Assembly (NCBI RefSeq): GCF_009859475.1
Contig: NZ_CP044549.1
Coordinates: forward strand, 2,356,001 to 2,420,000
Reading direction: 5' to 3'
Source: Hydrogenophaga sp. BPS33
GTDB taxonomy: Bacteria; Pseudomonadota; Gammaproteobacteria; Burkholderiales; Burkholderiaceae_C
Length of the DNA stretch: 64,000 bases
This document shows, one piece after another, positions 17,201-25,098 of the stretch (its first letter is position 1; each line of letters starts with the position of its first letter). A program made the position numbers and the translations under genes. The notes under the pieces were generated by a model. That model worked only from the letters and a program-made list of their open reading frames with translations, searched no databases and was not told the DNA's origin.

Positions 17201-20200
17201 GCCACCGGCGCTGATGCGCGTGCCGGTTTCTTCGCTGCGTGTGGTGCGCTGGCGGTGCTCGGGGTTCCAGTGAAGGTCGTCGGTAGCACCGGTGCGCACG
17301 GTGTCGAGGTTCAGATCGCGCCCGGCGCTGATGAGGGTGGCACCGTTGCCATCGTTGCGGATGTCGGAAGCGGTGAGGGTCACGTCGCGCCCGGCCTGGG
17401 CGAGCAGCACGGCGGCTTCGTCGCTCACGTACAGGCGCGCTTGCCGATCGATGCCGGTGCGCTCGAAGGTGTTGTTCCCGGCCTGCGTGGTGGTCGTGCG
17501 GGTGGTGCTGGCGACGTTCAGATCGCGCCCGGCATCGAGCACGATCGCATCCTTGGCGTGGACTTCACCGCCCTGGATGTTCAGGTCACGCCCGGCACCC
17601 ATTGCCACAACGTCACCGCTGATCTGGCCGCTGTGCCCGATGTCGCGCCCGGCCGTGACCTGCACCAACTGCCGACCCGCCACGGTGCCGCTGTTCAAGA
17701 CATCGCCGCTCATGTGGATCTTCACCGTCTCGCCCGCGATCAGCGCACCACTGGGGCTCAGGTCACCTGCTCGGGGTGCCAGGTAAACCCGGGGCACGAG
17801 CGCCTTCTCGCGTCTGCCGTCGGGCAAGGTCACGTCCTCGGCCACCAGCCAGACGATGTCGCTGGTGAGCGCGGCCATTTGCTCCGCGCTCAATGTGATG
17901 CCCGGGCGCAGTTGGAATTCCTGCGCAAAGGTCAGCCCCGCGTTCATGAGCGCGAGGAACTGCGCTTCGTCGTCCCGGTAGTCACCCAGGAAGCGTTGAC
18001 CGGTGAGTTGGCCCACTTGTTCGCGGATGAGCCTTTGTTCGTAGAAGCCATCACCGAGGCGTTTCTCCAGGCGTTTCTGAACGCTGTTGGGGTCGACCGA
18101 TATGGCCTTGAGCAGGTAGTCCGAACCGAGCCATTGGCGTTGATCGGTGAACAACGGATCGGTCTCGATCAAGGTCTTGCCTTGGGGATCGGGGTTGGGC
18201 TTGAACAAGCCGCTGTGCATCACCGGCGGGATGGCCTGGCCACCCTGGCTGCGCGCCACGTTGATGGGCACGCCCCGCTCCTGCACCGCCTGGTACGGGC
18301 TGTGTTCGTAGAGCCGATCGTCGTTCTTGAACAGGCCTTCTTCGCGCCGCCAGCTGTAGACCGCCTGCCCGCTGAGCTCGGTGCGCGCCACTACCTCGCT
18401 GCCCCGGCTCTCCAAGTTGGCACCCTGCACCTTCAACGCCCCGCCAGCCATGATCTCGCTGTTGTGGTTGAGCAGCTGGCCCCGCGCGTTGATCGCCATG
18501 TCCCCACCCGAGACGATCTGCCCCGGCGCGCTGCTCACCACCTTGGGGTTGTACGCCGTGGCCGTGGCGTCGATCACCACCCAGTCTTCAAGCGTGCGCG
18601 CGGCCACGCTGGCGTTGTAGGCGCCGATCTTCTGGTCCAGCGCGTCTTGTTGTGCGCGCTTGTGCGCGTTGTACTGCGCCATCTGCTGCTGCCAGGCCGG
18701 GTCTTCGGAGCCGCCCTGGGGTGGTGGCTCGGGCGGTGGACCAAACGGTGTGACACCCAGGCGTTGCCAGATCGGGTGTTCGGGCGCGTAGGTGTCCCGA
18801 GTGGTCGGGTTGCACTCCGATCCCGGGCAGGGCTCTTCGGTGCGGCTGGCTTCGAGCTGGAAGCTGCCGCTCCAGCCCCCCAGGGGCACGGCCCACTGCG
18901 CGGCCAGTGCCGGGTACTGGGCAAAGGGGTAATCACCCGAGGGCAGCAGCACCTGCCATTCGGCCTTGTCCTCGTACCGGTCCAGCCGGTCGAAGTTCAT
19001 CCCCAGTTCTTCGGCCTTGTAGTCCACCCCCTGGTGCCTCAGGCGCAGGTAGCGCTGGCCGGGCTCGGCCACGAGTTCGGTTCTGAAATGGTCGTTGGCG
19101 TTGACCAGCACGGGGGTGGTGATGGCCAGATCGCCCTGTGCTTCGATGCGCGCTGAGCGGTTCACGATGCGCTCGGTGGCGGTGAGCGCCATCTTGCCCA
19201 GGCTCAGGAGTTCGGCGCCTTCGGTGTTGTGGATCTGAGCGGCCTGGATGTTCAGGCTCTCGCGCGCGGCGATGACGCCGCCTTCCTGGTTGCGCACCTC
19301 GCTGGCGTTGCCGATCTGGACGTCCTGCCCATAGATCCGTCCCTGGTTGATGAGCTGGCCGTTGGGCAGCAGGGTGAGTTGGCCCTGGCTGGCGAGGGTG
19401 CCGCGGTGGTTCACGCCCAGGCCGTCTTCGCTGCCCACCAGGAAGATCTTGCCGGCGTACATGCCACCGATGGCGGCCGTGTCGAGCCAGAAGACGGGTT
19501 TGGGGATGCTGGGGGCTTGGGGGTCGGGGGCGATGGGGGTGGCAGTCACTTGCGGAGTGGCGGTGGCCGAGCCTTGTTCGATGCGCACCTCGGCCGCGCC
19601 GCCCACCACGCTCAGGTACTGGGCCCAGATGGCGGCGTTGACTTCGATGGCGCGCGCCAGGATGGCGGCGTGGCTGGCACCGCGCATGTCCAGCCCCAGC
19701 CCGTCGACGTTGATCTGGCCACCGCGCACGCGGAAGGACTCCAGCGAACCGCTGTTCATCACCGGGGTGCCGGTGGTGAGCGTGACGGCCGAGGCGTTGA
19801 TGAAGCTGCCTCCGTTGACCTGGATGCCTGCGGGGTTGGCAACAATCACCTCAGCGCGCTGGCCAGCGACTTCGATCGGGCCTTTGAGGTACGAGGGGTT
19901 GGTGCTGTTGACTTCGTTGAGGATGACCCGCGCGGACCCAGTGGCCAGCCAGGGGTTGCCGGGGACGTGGCCGCCGAGTTGGGTGGGTGTGGCCGTGCGG
20001 CTGTTGTTGAGGATGGCGCCTTGGCCATTCACGTCGAACTGGCGGTAGGTGTTGCGCGAGACGCCGGCAGCACTCGGGGTCTGGATGTTGACCAGGGGCA
20101 CACCGTTGGGGGCGCTCAGCACCGTGGGGCGCTGGCGGCCCGGGGCGTTGGGGTCGGCCACGATCTGGGCTTGGGCACAGACGATGACCAGCAGGCTGCA

Positions 20201-20248
20201 AAGACCCGTGGCCGTGGCAACGGCCACGCGCCGGTGGTGCTTGTTCAT
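14276..20248 (-). CDS. cdiA: CdiA-like contact-dependent inhibition exoprotein
   Basis: A 1990-aa two-partner-secretion exoprotein. A signal peptide (about 1-28, ending VCAQAQ) leads into a TPS domain (about 30-300) with NPAGIQVNGGSFINAS. A long haemagglutinin beta-helix follows with repeated AGRDLN, GGD and QGxNVTLEG motifs. A DUF637-like hydrophobic Gly/Ala/Thr-rich segment spans about 1329-1456. The pretoxin region carries ENAAANNYLNH (1615-1625), the counterpart of the VENN-type motif that precedes toxin tips. The variable C-terminal tip (about 1830-1990) contains WVMRAEDVAGLTAEQIASKYALP and GGGGGVQFQIK. This pattern is loosely reminiscent of NAD-cleaving/ADP-ribosyl-type polymorphic toxins, but that is a guess. 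No cdiB (TpsB transporter) gene is present in this window. Translation may be controlled by a nested hairpin in the 5' leader. Confidence 0.88.
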   Translation of the reverse strand: MNKHHRRVAVATATGLCSLLVIVCAQAQIVADPNAPGRQRPTVLSAPNGVPLVNIQTPSAAGVSRNTYRQFDVNGQGAILNNSRTATPTQLGGHVPGNPWLATGSARVILNEVNSTNPSYLKGPIEVAGQRAEVIVANPAGIQVNGGSFINASAVTLTTGTPVMNSGSLESFRVRGGQINVDGLGLDMRGASHAAILARAIEVNAAIWAQYLSVVGGAAEVRIEQGSATATPQVTATPIAPDPQAPSIPKPVFWLDTAAIGGMYAGKIFLVGSEDGLGVNHRGTLASQGQLTLLPNGQLINQGRIYGQDVQIGNASEVRNQEGGVIAARESLNIQAAQIHNTEGAELLSLGKMALTATERIVNRSARIEAQGDLAITTPVLVNANDHFRTELVAEPGQRYLRLRHQGVDYKAEELGMNFDRLDRYEDKAEWQVLLPSGDYPFAQYPALAAQWAVPLGGWSGSFQLEASRTEEPCPGSECNPTTRDTYAPEHPIWQRLGVTPFGPPPEPPPQGGSEDPAWQQQMAQYNAHKRAQQDALDQKIGAYNASVAARTLEDWVVIDATATAYNPKVVSSAPGQIVSGGDMAINARGQLLNHNSEIMAGGALKVQGANLESRGSEVVARTELSGQAVYSWRREEGLFKNDDRLYEHSPYQAVQERGVPINVARSQGGQAIPPVMHSGLFKPNPDPQGKTLIETDPLFTDQRQWLGSDYLLKAISVDPNSVQKRLEKRLGDGFYEQRLIREQVGQLTGQRFLGDYRDDEAQFLALMNAGLTFAQEFQLRPGITLSAEQMAALTSDIVWLVAEDVTLPDGRREKALVPRVYLAPRAGDLSPSGALIAGETVKIHMSGDVLNSGTVAGRQLVQVTAGRDIGHSGQISGDVVAMGAGRDLNIQGGEVHAKDAIVLDAGRDLNVASTTRTTTTQAGNNTFERTGIDRQARLYVSDEAAVLLAQAGRDVTLTASDIRNDGNGATLISAGRDLNLDTVRTGATDDLHWNPEHRQRTTRSEETGTRISAGGDVGLQAGQHLIARAVDIEAQGDLQAKAEGVLLIEAGQNTLEADEHHRTETKGLFTRKTVTTDVQVQQIESQRSRLQGRNVTLEGGATVVRGATIGAEEDIHIRGEHLVRLDAAQDTHQHERDTEVRRRGGVLDKGAHQSKTEIDQTTLRSQAQVAELNAGNAIHIESPQRIELLGARLQAPDIYLRRGVPAEAPIEGPDGQRDIKADLLLGAVVERDVHSSERRSESDRVWQSTASHGHELDTLVPTELHGKVHIDPGLRIGVQVPQGAPVREQARLLSEQPGLAYLGELAKRDDVDWQAIELARRQWDHEQQGLTGLGAAIVTAVVAYFTAGMGSGVVGSTAPAAAGASTTTVAGTTLATTSAAGVTTFTAAGAAVNAGFTALVSTTAVSFINNGGDLGAVLKDLGSSESVKAILTSMVTAGVAHNIGKYVSFNGKPLSDIKLADGPGAYLGKQLVEQTGRAVVNAALQGTDLEDAIVGALVSSALTTVTEFGSKTIGDLTVRDANGNVVLNPAGQKLAHALLGCAAGAVQTGSEGCAAGAAGAVLGHLAAEWIDDGTRSNADIANFAKLIAGLGGALVAMHTDGDAQSVTIASTAGENAAANNYLNHVRPHPLRLSEVEQFARASADCATGDASACQRRDALADLSRQRDRELQTACNGATPALCQQLSQQAANMGNVVRGQPGQLVWANSPDSGFVLNVATMGTPSRPGNFHDQQANNTSQALLFALPGPEDLAVGALLLTAPGKVLAEVVVQGGQKMLRFADGVLAPVGSQQAKLLAEARVRNNVYRDGGISDPTRPMSAAGPWAPAAELSTQQANQLVALSLPVGSTVTGMRSADVANALAKTHGYEAPFVPGSSIVSLNAAEGASMVRVYGGDSTQSGTWVMRAEDVAGLTAEQIASKYALPQIPTKITDVVLPKGVTLEVSIAGSVSPGASKGIYTGDNGGGGGVQFQIKTDGRVPSSWFINERDLP

Positions 20249-20255
20249 GGAGGAC

Positions 20256-20314
20256 TCCCTGGAATTGGCTGTTGTGATCGGGCGAGATCACAACAAAAAA
20301 TAGAATTCCAGGGA
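20256..20314 (-). promoter_or_regulatory. Nested inverted repeat covering the cdiA ribosome binding site
   Basis: An outer perfect 11-bp inverted repeat (TCCCTGGAATT at 20256-20266, AATTCCAGGGA at 20304-20314) encloses an inner perfect 9-bp repeat (GTTGTGATC at 20271-20279, GATCACAAC at 20286-20294). On the cdiA transcript the 3' arm of the outer stem ends in CAGGGAG, the Shine-Dalgarno sequence 7 bases from the ATG. The folded leader would therefore hide the start site. It could alternatively be a protein operator or cruciform. Confidence 0.6.
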
Positions 20315-20423
20315 ACCGGTCAAAAGCACTGAATTTGCGCTTCAGATCGCATGAAAAGGGGTTCCCTTACATGTGGTCGACAACGCGGGTTCTATGGTGC
20401 CTGCACGCATGCGGGCAGGGGCG

Positions 20424-21557
20424 TCACTTCATGCGGTAGTGGTACACCCCATCCGCGCCATGCTGGCGCACGGCTTCGCCCCGCGCCAGCAGGTAGTTCA
20501 GATGCGCCACGCCTTCGCCGGTGGCCATGCCGAGCAGATCCCCGTTGCTGTCGATCGCGCGCGCGAACAGCGCGCCGAACACCTCGACCGTGCGTTTGGG
20601 TGATTCGGCCAACGTGCGGCGCAGCCGCTGCAGGCCACGTTCATGGCCCTGCGCCAGCCGGTCCAGCCGCGCATGCAGGCCCCGAAATGGATCGCCGTGT
20701 GCGGGCAGCACCAGCAGCTCGTCGCTCAGCGTGGTGCGCAGGCGTTCGATGCTCTCGATCCAGTCGCCCAGCGGATCGGCCTCGGGCTCGGTGGGAAACA
20801 CGCTCACGTTCGACGAGATGCGCGGCAACACCTGATCGCCCGAGATCATCACCCCCAGCGAGTCGCTCACGAAGCACGCATGTTCGGGCGAATGGCCACG
20901 CCCCACGACCACGCGCCATTCGTGCGCGCCGATGCGCAGGTCCTGGCCGTCGGTGATGCGTTGAAAGCTGTCGGGCAGCGTGTGCACGTATTTGCTGTAG
21001 CCCCCGAAGCGGCTGCGGTACACGTCCAGCGCATCTTCGCTCCAGCCCATGCGGCGGTAGAACTCGATCGCGTCATCGGGTGCCTCGCGGCCGGTATCGG
21101 CCACCAGCGTGCGGCAGGTGAGGTACTCCAGCCGTGTCATCCACAGGCGGCACTGGAATTTGCGCGTGAGCCAGCCAGCCATGCCGACGTGGTCGGGGTG
21201 CATGTGGGTACAGAACACGCGTGTGATGCGTGCGCCCTGGGGCGTTGCGGCCAAGGGGCCGGTGGGCGAGATCAGTTGCCGCCAGGCGGCCATGGCCTCG
21301 GGGGTCTTGGTGCCGGTGTCGAACACGGCCCAGCCGGTGCCGCGCTCGTCTTCATCGGCGACGGCCCAGAGGTTGATGTGGGTGAGCGCAAAAGGCAAGG
21401 GCATGCGCAGCCAGAGCACGCCGGGTGCGATTTCGCGTACCTCGCCCGGCGCAGGCGCTTCGCCGCAGGGATATTGGAGAACCAGCGGAGCGCTGGCGCT
21501 GGTGACCGGATCGTCCGGTCGGCCGTCGGGGGTGGGGGCATCGGACATGTGGATCAT
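20424..21557 (-). CDS. MBL-fold metallo-hydrolase (glyoxalase II-like)
   Basis: A 377-aa metallo-beta-lactamase-fold hydrolase. The metal-binding motif THMHPDHVG (HxHxDH) is intact, followed by the later ligands in GRGHSPEH, MISGDQVLPR and LPAHGDPF. A C-terminal winged-helix-like region (TVAE to GEGVAHLNYLLARG) is shared with the LACTB2-like, polyketide- or acyl-thioester-cleaving subgroup. The start at 21557 has GGAG 7 bases upstream; the frame runs further upstream without a good site. It is a cytoplasmic, stand-alone gene transcribed towards cdiA; no functional link with CDI is apparent. Confidence 0.85.
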   Translation of the reverse strand: MIHMSDAPTPDGRPDDPVTSASAPLVLQYPCGEAPAPGEVREIAPGVLWLRMPLPFALTHINLWAVADEDERGTGWAVFDTGTKTPEAMAAWRQLISPTGPLAATPQGARITRVFCTHMHPDHVGMAGWLTRKFQCRLWMTRLEYLTCRTLVADTGREAPDDAIEFYRRMGWSEDALDVYRSRFGGYSKYVHTLPDSFQRITDGQDLRIGAHEWRVVVGRGHSPEHACFVSDSLGVMISGDQVLPRISSNVSVFPTEPEADPLGDWIESIERLRTTLSDELLVLPAHGDPFRGLHARLDRLAQGHERGLQRLRRTLAESPKRTVEVFGALFARAIDSNGDLLGMATGEGVAHLNYLLARGEAVRQHGADGVYHYRMK

Positions 21558-21665
21558 TATTTCACTCCCGACAGGAGGGGGCTGTCGCGCGTGGGCGAAG
21601 CCCTGCCCCCGTGGCGGGGCGGGCGCGCCGTTTGCCCCTGTGTGGGCCTGAAAAACAGAACCACC

Positions 21666-21953
21666 ATGCACCACCCACCGCCACGCTCCACCTCATCTGC
21701 CTCCCCAGGCTCCCGCTCGACTTTCTGGCTCGGCGCGGCGCTGGGCCTGTTCGTCGGCTGGCTTTGCACGGCGCGTGCGCGTGAGCCACGGCGCCGGGAC
21801 GCGCACAGGCCAAGCCCCGCGCTGGAGGCGATGCCGCCGCCGCTCCCAGATGCGGTGCTGCTGGCTTCCGTGGCGGGCGAGGAAGACCCCGGCGCCGCGG
21901 TCGACGCGCCAGCGCAGCCGCGCATGACGCGCTCCCCTTCACCGCCGGTTTGA
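21666..21953 (+). CDS. Small hypothetical single-helix protein
   Basis: A 95-codon frame with one predicted membrane helix near the N-terminus (FWLGAALGLFVGWLC), followed by a Pro/Ala-rich, charged tail. The ribosome binding site is weak. It lies between the divergent MBL gene and the convergent hydrophilic protein at 21939, overlapping the latter's 3' end by 15 bases. The tail could be non-coding. I do not recognise it. Confidence 0.35.
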   Translation: MHHPPPRSTSSASPGSRSTFWLGAALGLFVGWLCTARAREPRRRDAHRPSPALEAMPPPLPDAVLLASVAGEEDPGAAVDAPAQPRMTRSPSPPV

Positions 21954-22295
21954 CGAACGCGTGCGCGACCCGGTACCTGTGTTCTTCGATGCCGGTATCG
22001 GCTTCTGCCCGCCCGCGCCGGGCACATAGCGCTGGCGGCGTTGTGCGTCCAGTCCCGGCGTGGCGCGCATGTCGGTGTCCACCTGTCCTTCTTCGAGATC
22101 CTGGTGCGCCTGGCGCATGGCCGGATCGCGCTGCCGGGCGGTCGCGTGGGTGGACTGATCACGCTCGTGCGGCAACTCCAGATGCTCCTCCCGTTCGTCC
22201 TGTGGAGGCGGTGCGCCTGGGCTGCGCGGTGTGCGTGAGACGGGGCGCGACGGTGTTTCACGCCGTGCCGGGGAAGAGTGGTCTGAGCGACTCAT
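21939..22295 (-). CDS. Small hydrophilic protein of unknown function
   Basis: A 118-aa, highly charged protein, probably disordered, without hydrophobic segments. A strong AGGAG stands 8 bases before the ATG at 22295, and a sigma-54-like promoter match (22333-22347) stands in front, which supports real expression. It is head-to-head with the Pro-rich small gene at 22427 that leads into the sigma-54 activator gene. No family recognised; a stress-linked role is inference only from location. Confidence 0.55.
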   Translation of the reverse strand: MSRSDHSSPARRETPSRPVSRTPRSPGAPPPQDEREEHLELPHERDQSTHATARQRDPAMRQAHQDLEEGQVDTDMRATPGLDAQRRQRYVPGAGGQKPIPASKNTGTGSRTRSSNRR

Positions 22296-22332
22296 GAAGT
22301 GGTCTCCTGGTCAAGTGGGATCTCCTGGCGTG

Positions 22333-22347
22333 GCAACCCGTGTACCT
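22333..22347 (-). promoter_or_regulatory. Possible sigma-54 promoter (AGGTACACGGGTTGC)
   Basis: On the minus strand the -12 element TTGC is exact and GG stands 10 bases before GC, as sigma-54 requires. The -24 hexamer AGGTAC differs from TGGCAC at two positions. It would drive the 118-aa gene with a leader of about 26 bases. Confidence 0.4.
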
Positions 22348-22355
22348 GTTGGTGC

Positions 22356-22370
22356 AGGAGCGCGTCTTGC
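22356..22370 (+). promoter_or_regulatory. Weak sigma-54 promoter candidate (AGGAGCGCGTCTTGC)
   Basis: GG-N10-GC spacing and TTGC are present, but the -24 hexamer matches TGGCAC at only three of six positions. It would give a leader of about 45 bases for the gene at 22427, similar to the other sigma-54 candidates of this island. A TTGCCGCA half-site (22367-22374) overlaps its -12 end. Confidence 0.3.
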
Positions 22371-22426
22371 CGCAACCGTGCAAGTCACTTTTTTGAACAG
22401 CCGCCCTGTCGGCGAAGGAGTTTCCG

Positions 22427-22774
22427 ATGATGCTTGTCCATTCACCACCTACCTCTGCCAGCACGGCTCTGTCCCAGGCTTCGTTCATGTGGAGCGCAGG
22501 CATGCGCTTGCACGTTCCGACGCCCGAGGTCCCCAGGCCCATGCCGCCGGTGCAACCGCCGCCAGCGACCCCACCGCAAACGCCCACCGAGCCACCACCC
22601 GACATCAAGGAGCCCGACGACCCCGACGAAAAGACGCCCCCTGCGGGCGATCCACCGCGCGACCCCAAGCCCATCGTTTCACGGCAACGGTCGCGCACCG
22701 GTCCTGCCCCCATTGGACATGGCAAAAGATGGCATCATGCATGCCGCCGCGCGACGCCCATGCGAGGAGAGTGA
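22427..22774 (+). CDS. Small proline-rich protein of unknown function
   Basis: A 115-aa frame with a strong AAGGAG 7 bases before the ATG. The N-terminus (FMWSAGMRLHVPTPE) is followed by a Pro/Asp/Glu/Lys-rich disordered stretch and a basic C-terminus. No signal peptide. It lies 64 bases before the sigma-54 activator gene and may be co-transcribed with it. I do not recognise it; the last third could be spurious read-through. Confidence 0.45.
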   Translation: MMLVHSPPTSASTALSQASFMWSAGMRLHVPTPEVPRPMPPVQPPPATPPQTPTEPPPDIKEPDDPDEKTPPAGDPPRDPKPIVSRQRSRTGPAPIGHGKRWHHACRRATPMRGE

Positions 22775-22838
22775 ACCCTTCCACTCTCCGGTTCCATGCA
22801 CCGATCCTGGTGCCCGTGCGGTGAGGAGAACGCCCGAG

Positions 22839-24287
22839 ATGTCCCATGTCCTGATCGTGGATGACGACGTCGATTCCGCCACGATGCTCAGCGAGTTGAT
22901 CGTGATGCAGGGACTGACGGCGGCATGCGCGCATTCGCTGCGAGATGCGCGCAAGCAACTCGCCTTGCAATCGCCCGACCTGGTCCTGCTCGACCTGCGC
23001 CTGCCCGATGGCAGCGGCATGGACCTGTTCGCCGATCCCGAGTTGCTGGCCAATGCCGAGGTGGTGCTCATCACCGGGCACGCGAGCCTGGAGACTTCCA
23101 TCCTGGCATTGCGCCTGGGGGCGGTGGACTACCTGGTCAAGCCCATCAACATGAAGCACCTGCAGGGCGTGCTCTCGCGCGCCACCAAGCCGGCGGTGCT
23201 CAAGGCCGAGGTCGCCGATCTCACGGCCCATCTCGCCGCCACGGGCAGCTTCGGCCAGTTGTGGGGGCGCTCGCCCAACATGCAGCGCGTGTACGAACAG
23301 ATCACGCGCGTGGCGGGCTCGGGTGTCACGGTGTTCATCACCGGCGAGAGCGGGACTGGCAAGGAGGTGGTCGCGCAGACCATCCACGATCTCAGCCGGC
23401 GCCGCAAGATGCCTTTTCTGGGCGTGAACTGCGGCGCCATCTCGCCCAACCTGATCGAGAGCGAGATCTTCGGCCACGAGAAAGGCAGCTTCACCGGCGC
23501 GGACCGGCAACACCAGGGCTTCTTCGAGCGGGCCGCCGGGGGCACCCTGTTCCTGGACGAAATCACCGAGATGCCGCTGGACCTGCAGGTCAAGCTCTTG
23601 CGCGTGCTGGAAACCGGGCGCTTTCTGCGCGTGGGCGCCACGCAAAGCCAGGAAACCGACGTGCGCATCATCGCGGCGACCAACCGCTCGCCGATGCGGG
23701 CCGTGGAGGAAGGCCATCTGCGCGTGGATCTGATGTACCGCCTCAACGTGTTTCCCATCGACATGCCGCCGCTGCGCGATCGGCTGTCCGACGTGCCGTT
23801 GCTGGCGGGGCACTTCCTGCGCCTCATCAGCGAGCAGGAAGGCCACGAGAAGCGGTTCCTGTCCGAGGCGGTGGACCGCTTGATGGCCTATGACTGGCCC
23901 GGCAACGTGCGCGAGTTGCGCAACGTGGTGCAGCGCGCCTACGTCATGGCGCGCGGCGACACCATCGACGCGCAGTGGCTGCCAACACGCCCGGTTGCCG
24001 CGCCCCCCGTGCCCGCCACGCCGGCGCGCGCGAGCGAACCACGCGCTGAGCGCCGCCCGGACGGCGAAGCCGATGGCGCGGTCACGCTACCGCTCGGCAT
24101 CTCGCTGGCGCAGGCGGAACAGACGCTCATTCTCGCCACGCTCGACCACTACGGGCGGCAGAAAGAACGCACGGCGGCGGCTTTGGGCATCAGCCTGAAG
24201 ACGCTGTACAACCGCCTCAAACAATACGCGGCCGATGGCAAAGCCCAGGACAGCGCGGACGCCGACGACATCACGAAGGGCACTTGA
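22839..24287 (+). CDS. Sigma-54-dependent response regulator (NtrC family)
   Basis: A 482-aa activator with a receiver domain (1-120; acidic Asp8-Asp10, phospho-acceptor Asp52, lysine in LVKPIN), an AAA+ sigma-54 interaction domain (about 140-380) with Walker A GESGTGKE (169-176), the sigma-54 contact loop as GSFTGA (216-221, a variant of GAFTGA), Walker B GGTLFLDE, and a C-terminal Fis-type helix-turn-helix (RTAAALGISLKTLYNRL). A GAGGAG site precedes the ATG at 22839. It is the obvious candidate to activate the sigma-54 promoters found at 25024, 26912 and 27449. Its kinase partner may be one of the two large kinases at 29-34 kb. Confidence 0.93.
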   Translation: MSHVLIVDDDVDSATMLSELIVMQGLTAACAHSLRDARKQLALQSPDLVLLDLRLPDGSGMDLFADPELLANAEVVLITGHASLETSILALRLGAVDYLVKPINMKHLQGVLSRATKPAVLKAEVADLTAHLAATGSFGQLWGRSPNMQRVYEQITRVAGSGVTVFITGESGTGKEVVAQTIHDLSRRRKMPFLGVNCGAISPNLIESEIFGHEKGSFTGADRQHQGFFERAAGGTLFLDEITEMPLDLQVKLLRVLETGRFLRVGATQSQETDVRIIAATNRSPMRAVEEGHLRVDLMYRLNVFPIDMPPLRDRLSDVPLLAGHFLRLISEQEGHEKRFLSEAVDRLMAYDWPGNVRELRNVVQRAYVMARGDTIDAQWLPTRPVAAPPVPATPARASEPRAERRPDGEADGAVTLPLGISLAQAEQTLILATLDHYGRQKERTAAALGISLKTLYNRLKQYAADGKAQDSADADDITKGT

Positions 24288-24298
24288 CGGCGGTGGCC

Positions 24299-24329
24299 AA
24301 AAAAAGCCCGCACGCGGCGGTGCGGGCTT
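24299..24329 (-). terminator. Rho-independent terminator of the DUF2383 gene
   Basis: On the minus strand a GC-rich hairpin (GCCCGCAC/GTGCGGGC, loop of about five bases) is followed by seven Ts. It ends transcription of the minus-strand gene at 24348 and lies just after the stop of the activator gene on the other strand. Confidence 0.85.
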
Positions 24330-24347
24330 GGGGAAGCAGGGCCGCTG

Positions 24348-24806
24348 TCAATGCGAAACGGCGGCTTTGTGCTGGTCGCGCAATGCGCGGATCTGGTCGT
24401 GGTTGCGCTTCACGCCTTGGTACTGGGCTTCCACGATGCTGCGCACTTCGATGGGCAGGTCTTCCTTGAGCGCTTCGCGGTAGGACTTCAGGGCCGAGTC
24501 CTCCCCGCGCTCGGTTTCCTCGAGCATCGCCAGGTCGTTGTAGCCTGCCAACGTGCCTTTGACCGCCACCCATCCCCGGTGCATCGCGCCGCCCGCCGTG
24601 CCGCTGTCTTCGGGCTTGCCGCCGCGCTGCACCACCAGGGTCTGCAGCTCAGCGGCTGCCCTGCGGCAGTCTTGCGCACGGGCATCGAAGAGCTGCTTGA
24701 TCTGTGGGTCCGTGGCGTGGTCGGCGCTGGTCGTGAAGCCGTATTCACCGTCCTTGCAGGTTTCGATGAGCGTGTTCAGCGTGTTGATCGTGTGTGAGTC
24801 TTTCAT
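24348..24806 (-). CDS. PA2169-family four-helix-bundle protein (DUF2383)
   Basis: A 152-aa protein matching the DUF2383/PA2169 group: NTLIETCKDGEYGF near the N-terminus, an all-alpha, ferritin-like four-helix profile, and LEETERGEDSALKSYREAL in the third helix. AAGGA stands 6 bases before the ATG at 24806, and a clear terminator follows. Function is unproven; relatives are often stress- or stationary-phase-expressed. It is divergent from the OmpA-like gene, sharing a 292-bp region with the palindrome at 24947. Confidence 0.85.
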   Translation of the reverse strand: MKDSHTINTLNTLIETCKDGEYGFTTSADHATDPQIKQLFDARAQDCRRAAAELQTLVVQRGGKPEDSGTAGGAMHRGWVAVKGTLAGYNDLAMLEETERGEDSALKSYREALKEDLPIEVRSIVEAQYQGVKRNHDQIRALRDQHKAAVSH

Positions 24807-24946
24807 GGCGTTCCTTCCGAAGGTGTGAGATGGACGCCGGTTCGGCGGACAGAGGTCCGTCGTTTCCGACACCTAGTCGGGGCACGCGGTGTACCCGCCA
24901 GATCGCGCGTTGCCAAAGGGGGACGAGGTGCGCGCTGGCGCCGCGC

Positions 24947-24965
24947 TGCGGCAACTTTTGCCGCA
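24947..24965. promoter_or_regulatory. Palindrome TGCGGCAA-N3-TTGCCGCA, candidate activator site
   Basis: A perfect 8-bp inverted repeat with a 3-base spacer lies 59 bases before the -24 element of the OmpA-like gene. Its core CGGCAA-N3-TTGCCGCA recurs at 27316, upstream of the sigma-54 promoter of rpoN. The position and dyad symmetry suit a binding site for the Fis-type domain of the activator at 22839. The rest of the 292-bp intergenic region shows nothing else I can name. Confidence 0.5.
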
Positions 24966-25023
24966 AAGGAGCGCGCGACGCTCTTCAGGGTCCGGGTTTG
25001 GAGCCGTGGGCACCTCGGCGTGT

Positions 25024-25038
25024 TGGCATCCCACTTGC
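25024..25038 (+). promoter_or_regulatory. Sigma-54 promoter (TGGCATCCCACTTGC)
   Basis: Matches TGGCAC-N5-TTGC at nine of ten defined positions, with GG-N10-GC spacing. Predicted start near 25050, about 49 bases before the OmpA-like ATG. Confidence 0.7.
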
Positions 25039-25098
25039 CACGCAAGGTCCACTGCAGACGTTTGGCGCAGTGTTTCCCCAACCAACGAGGACCCACCT

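Noticed and set aside
15029..19156. A 1375-codon open frame on the plus strand opposite cdiA
   Set aside because: It is the antisense shadow of cdiA, caused by high third-position GC. It has no known domain and no ribosome binding site, whereas the cdiA strand gives a full TPS exoprotein.
22427..22838. Upstream extension of the sigma-54 activator frame to 22434
   Set aside because: The extension lacks homology; the ATG at 22839 has a strong binding site and starts the receiver domain (MSHVLIVDDD).
24886..24900. Possible sigma-54 promoter for the DUF2383 gene (TGGCGGGTACACCGC)
   Set aside because: GG-N10-GC spacing is met, but both hexamer and -12 box differ from consensus; such matches are frequent by chance at this GC content.
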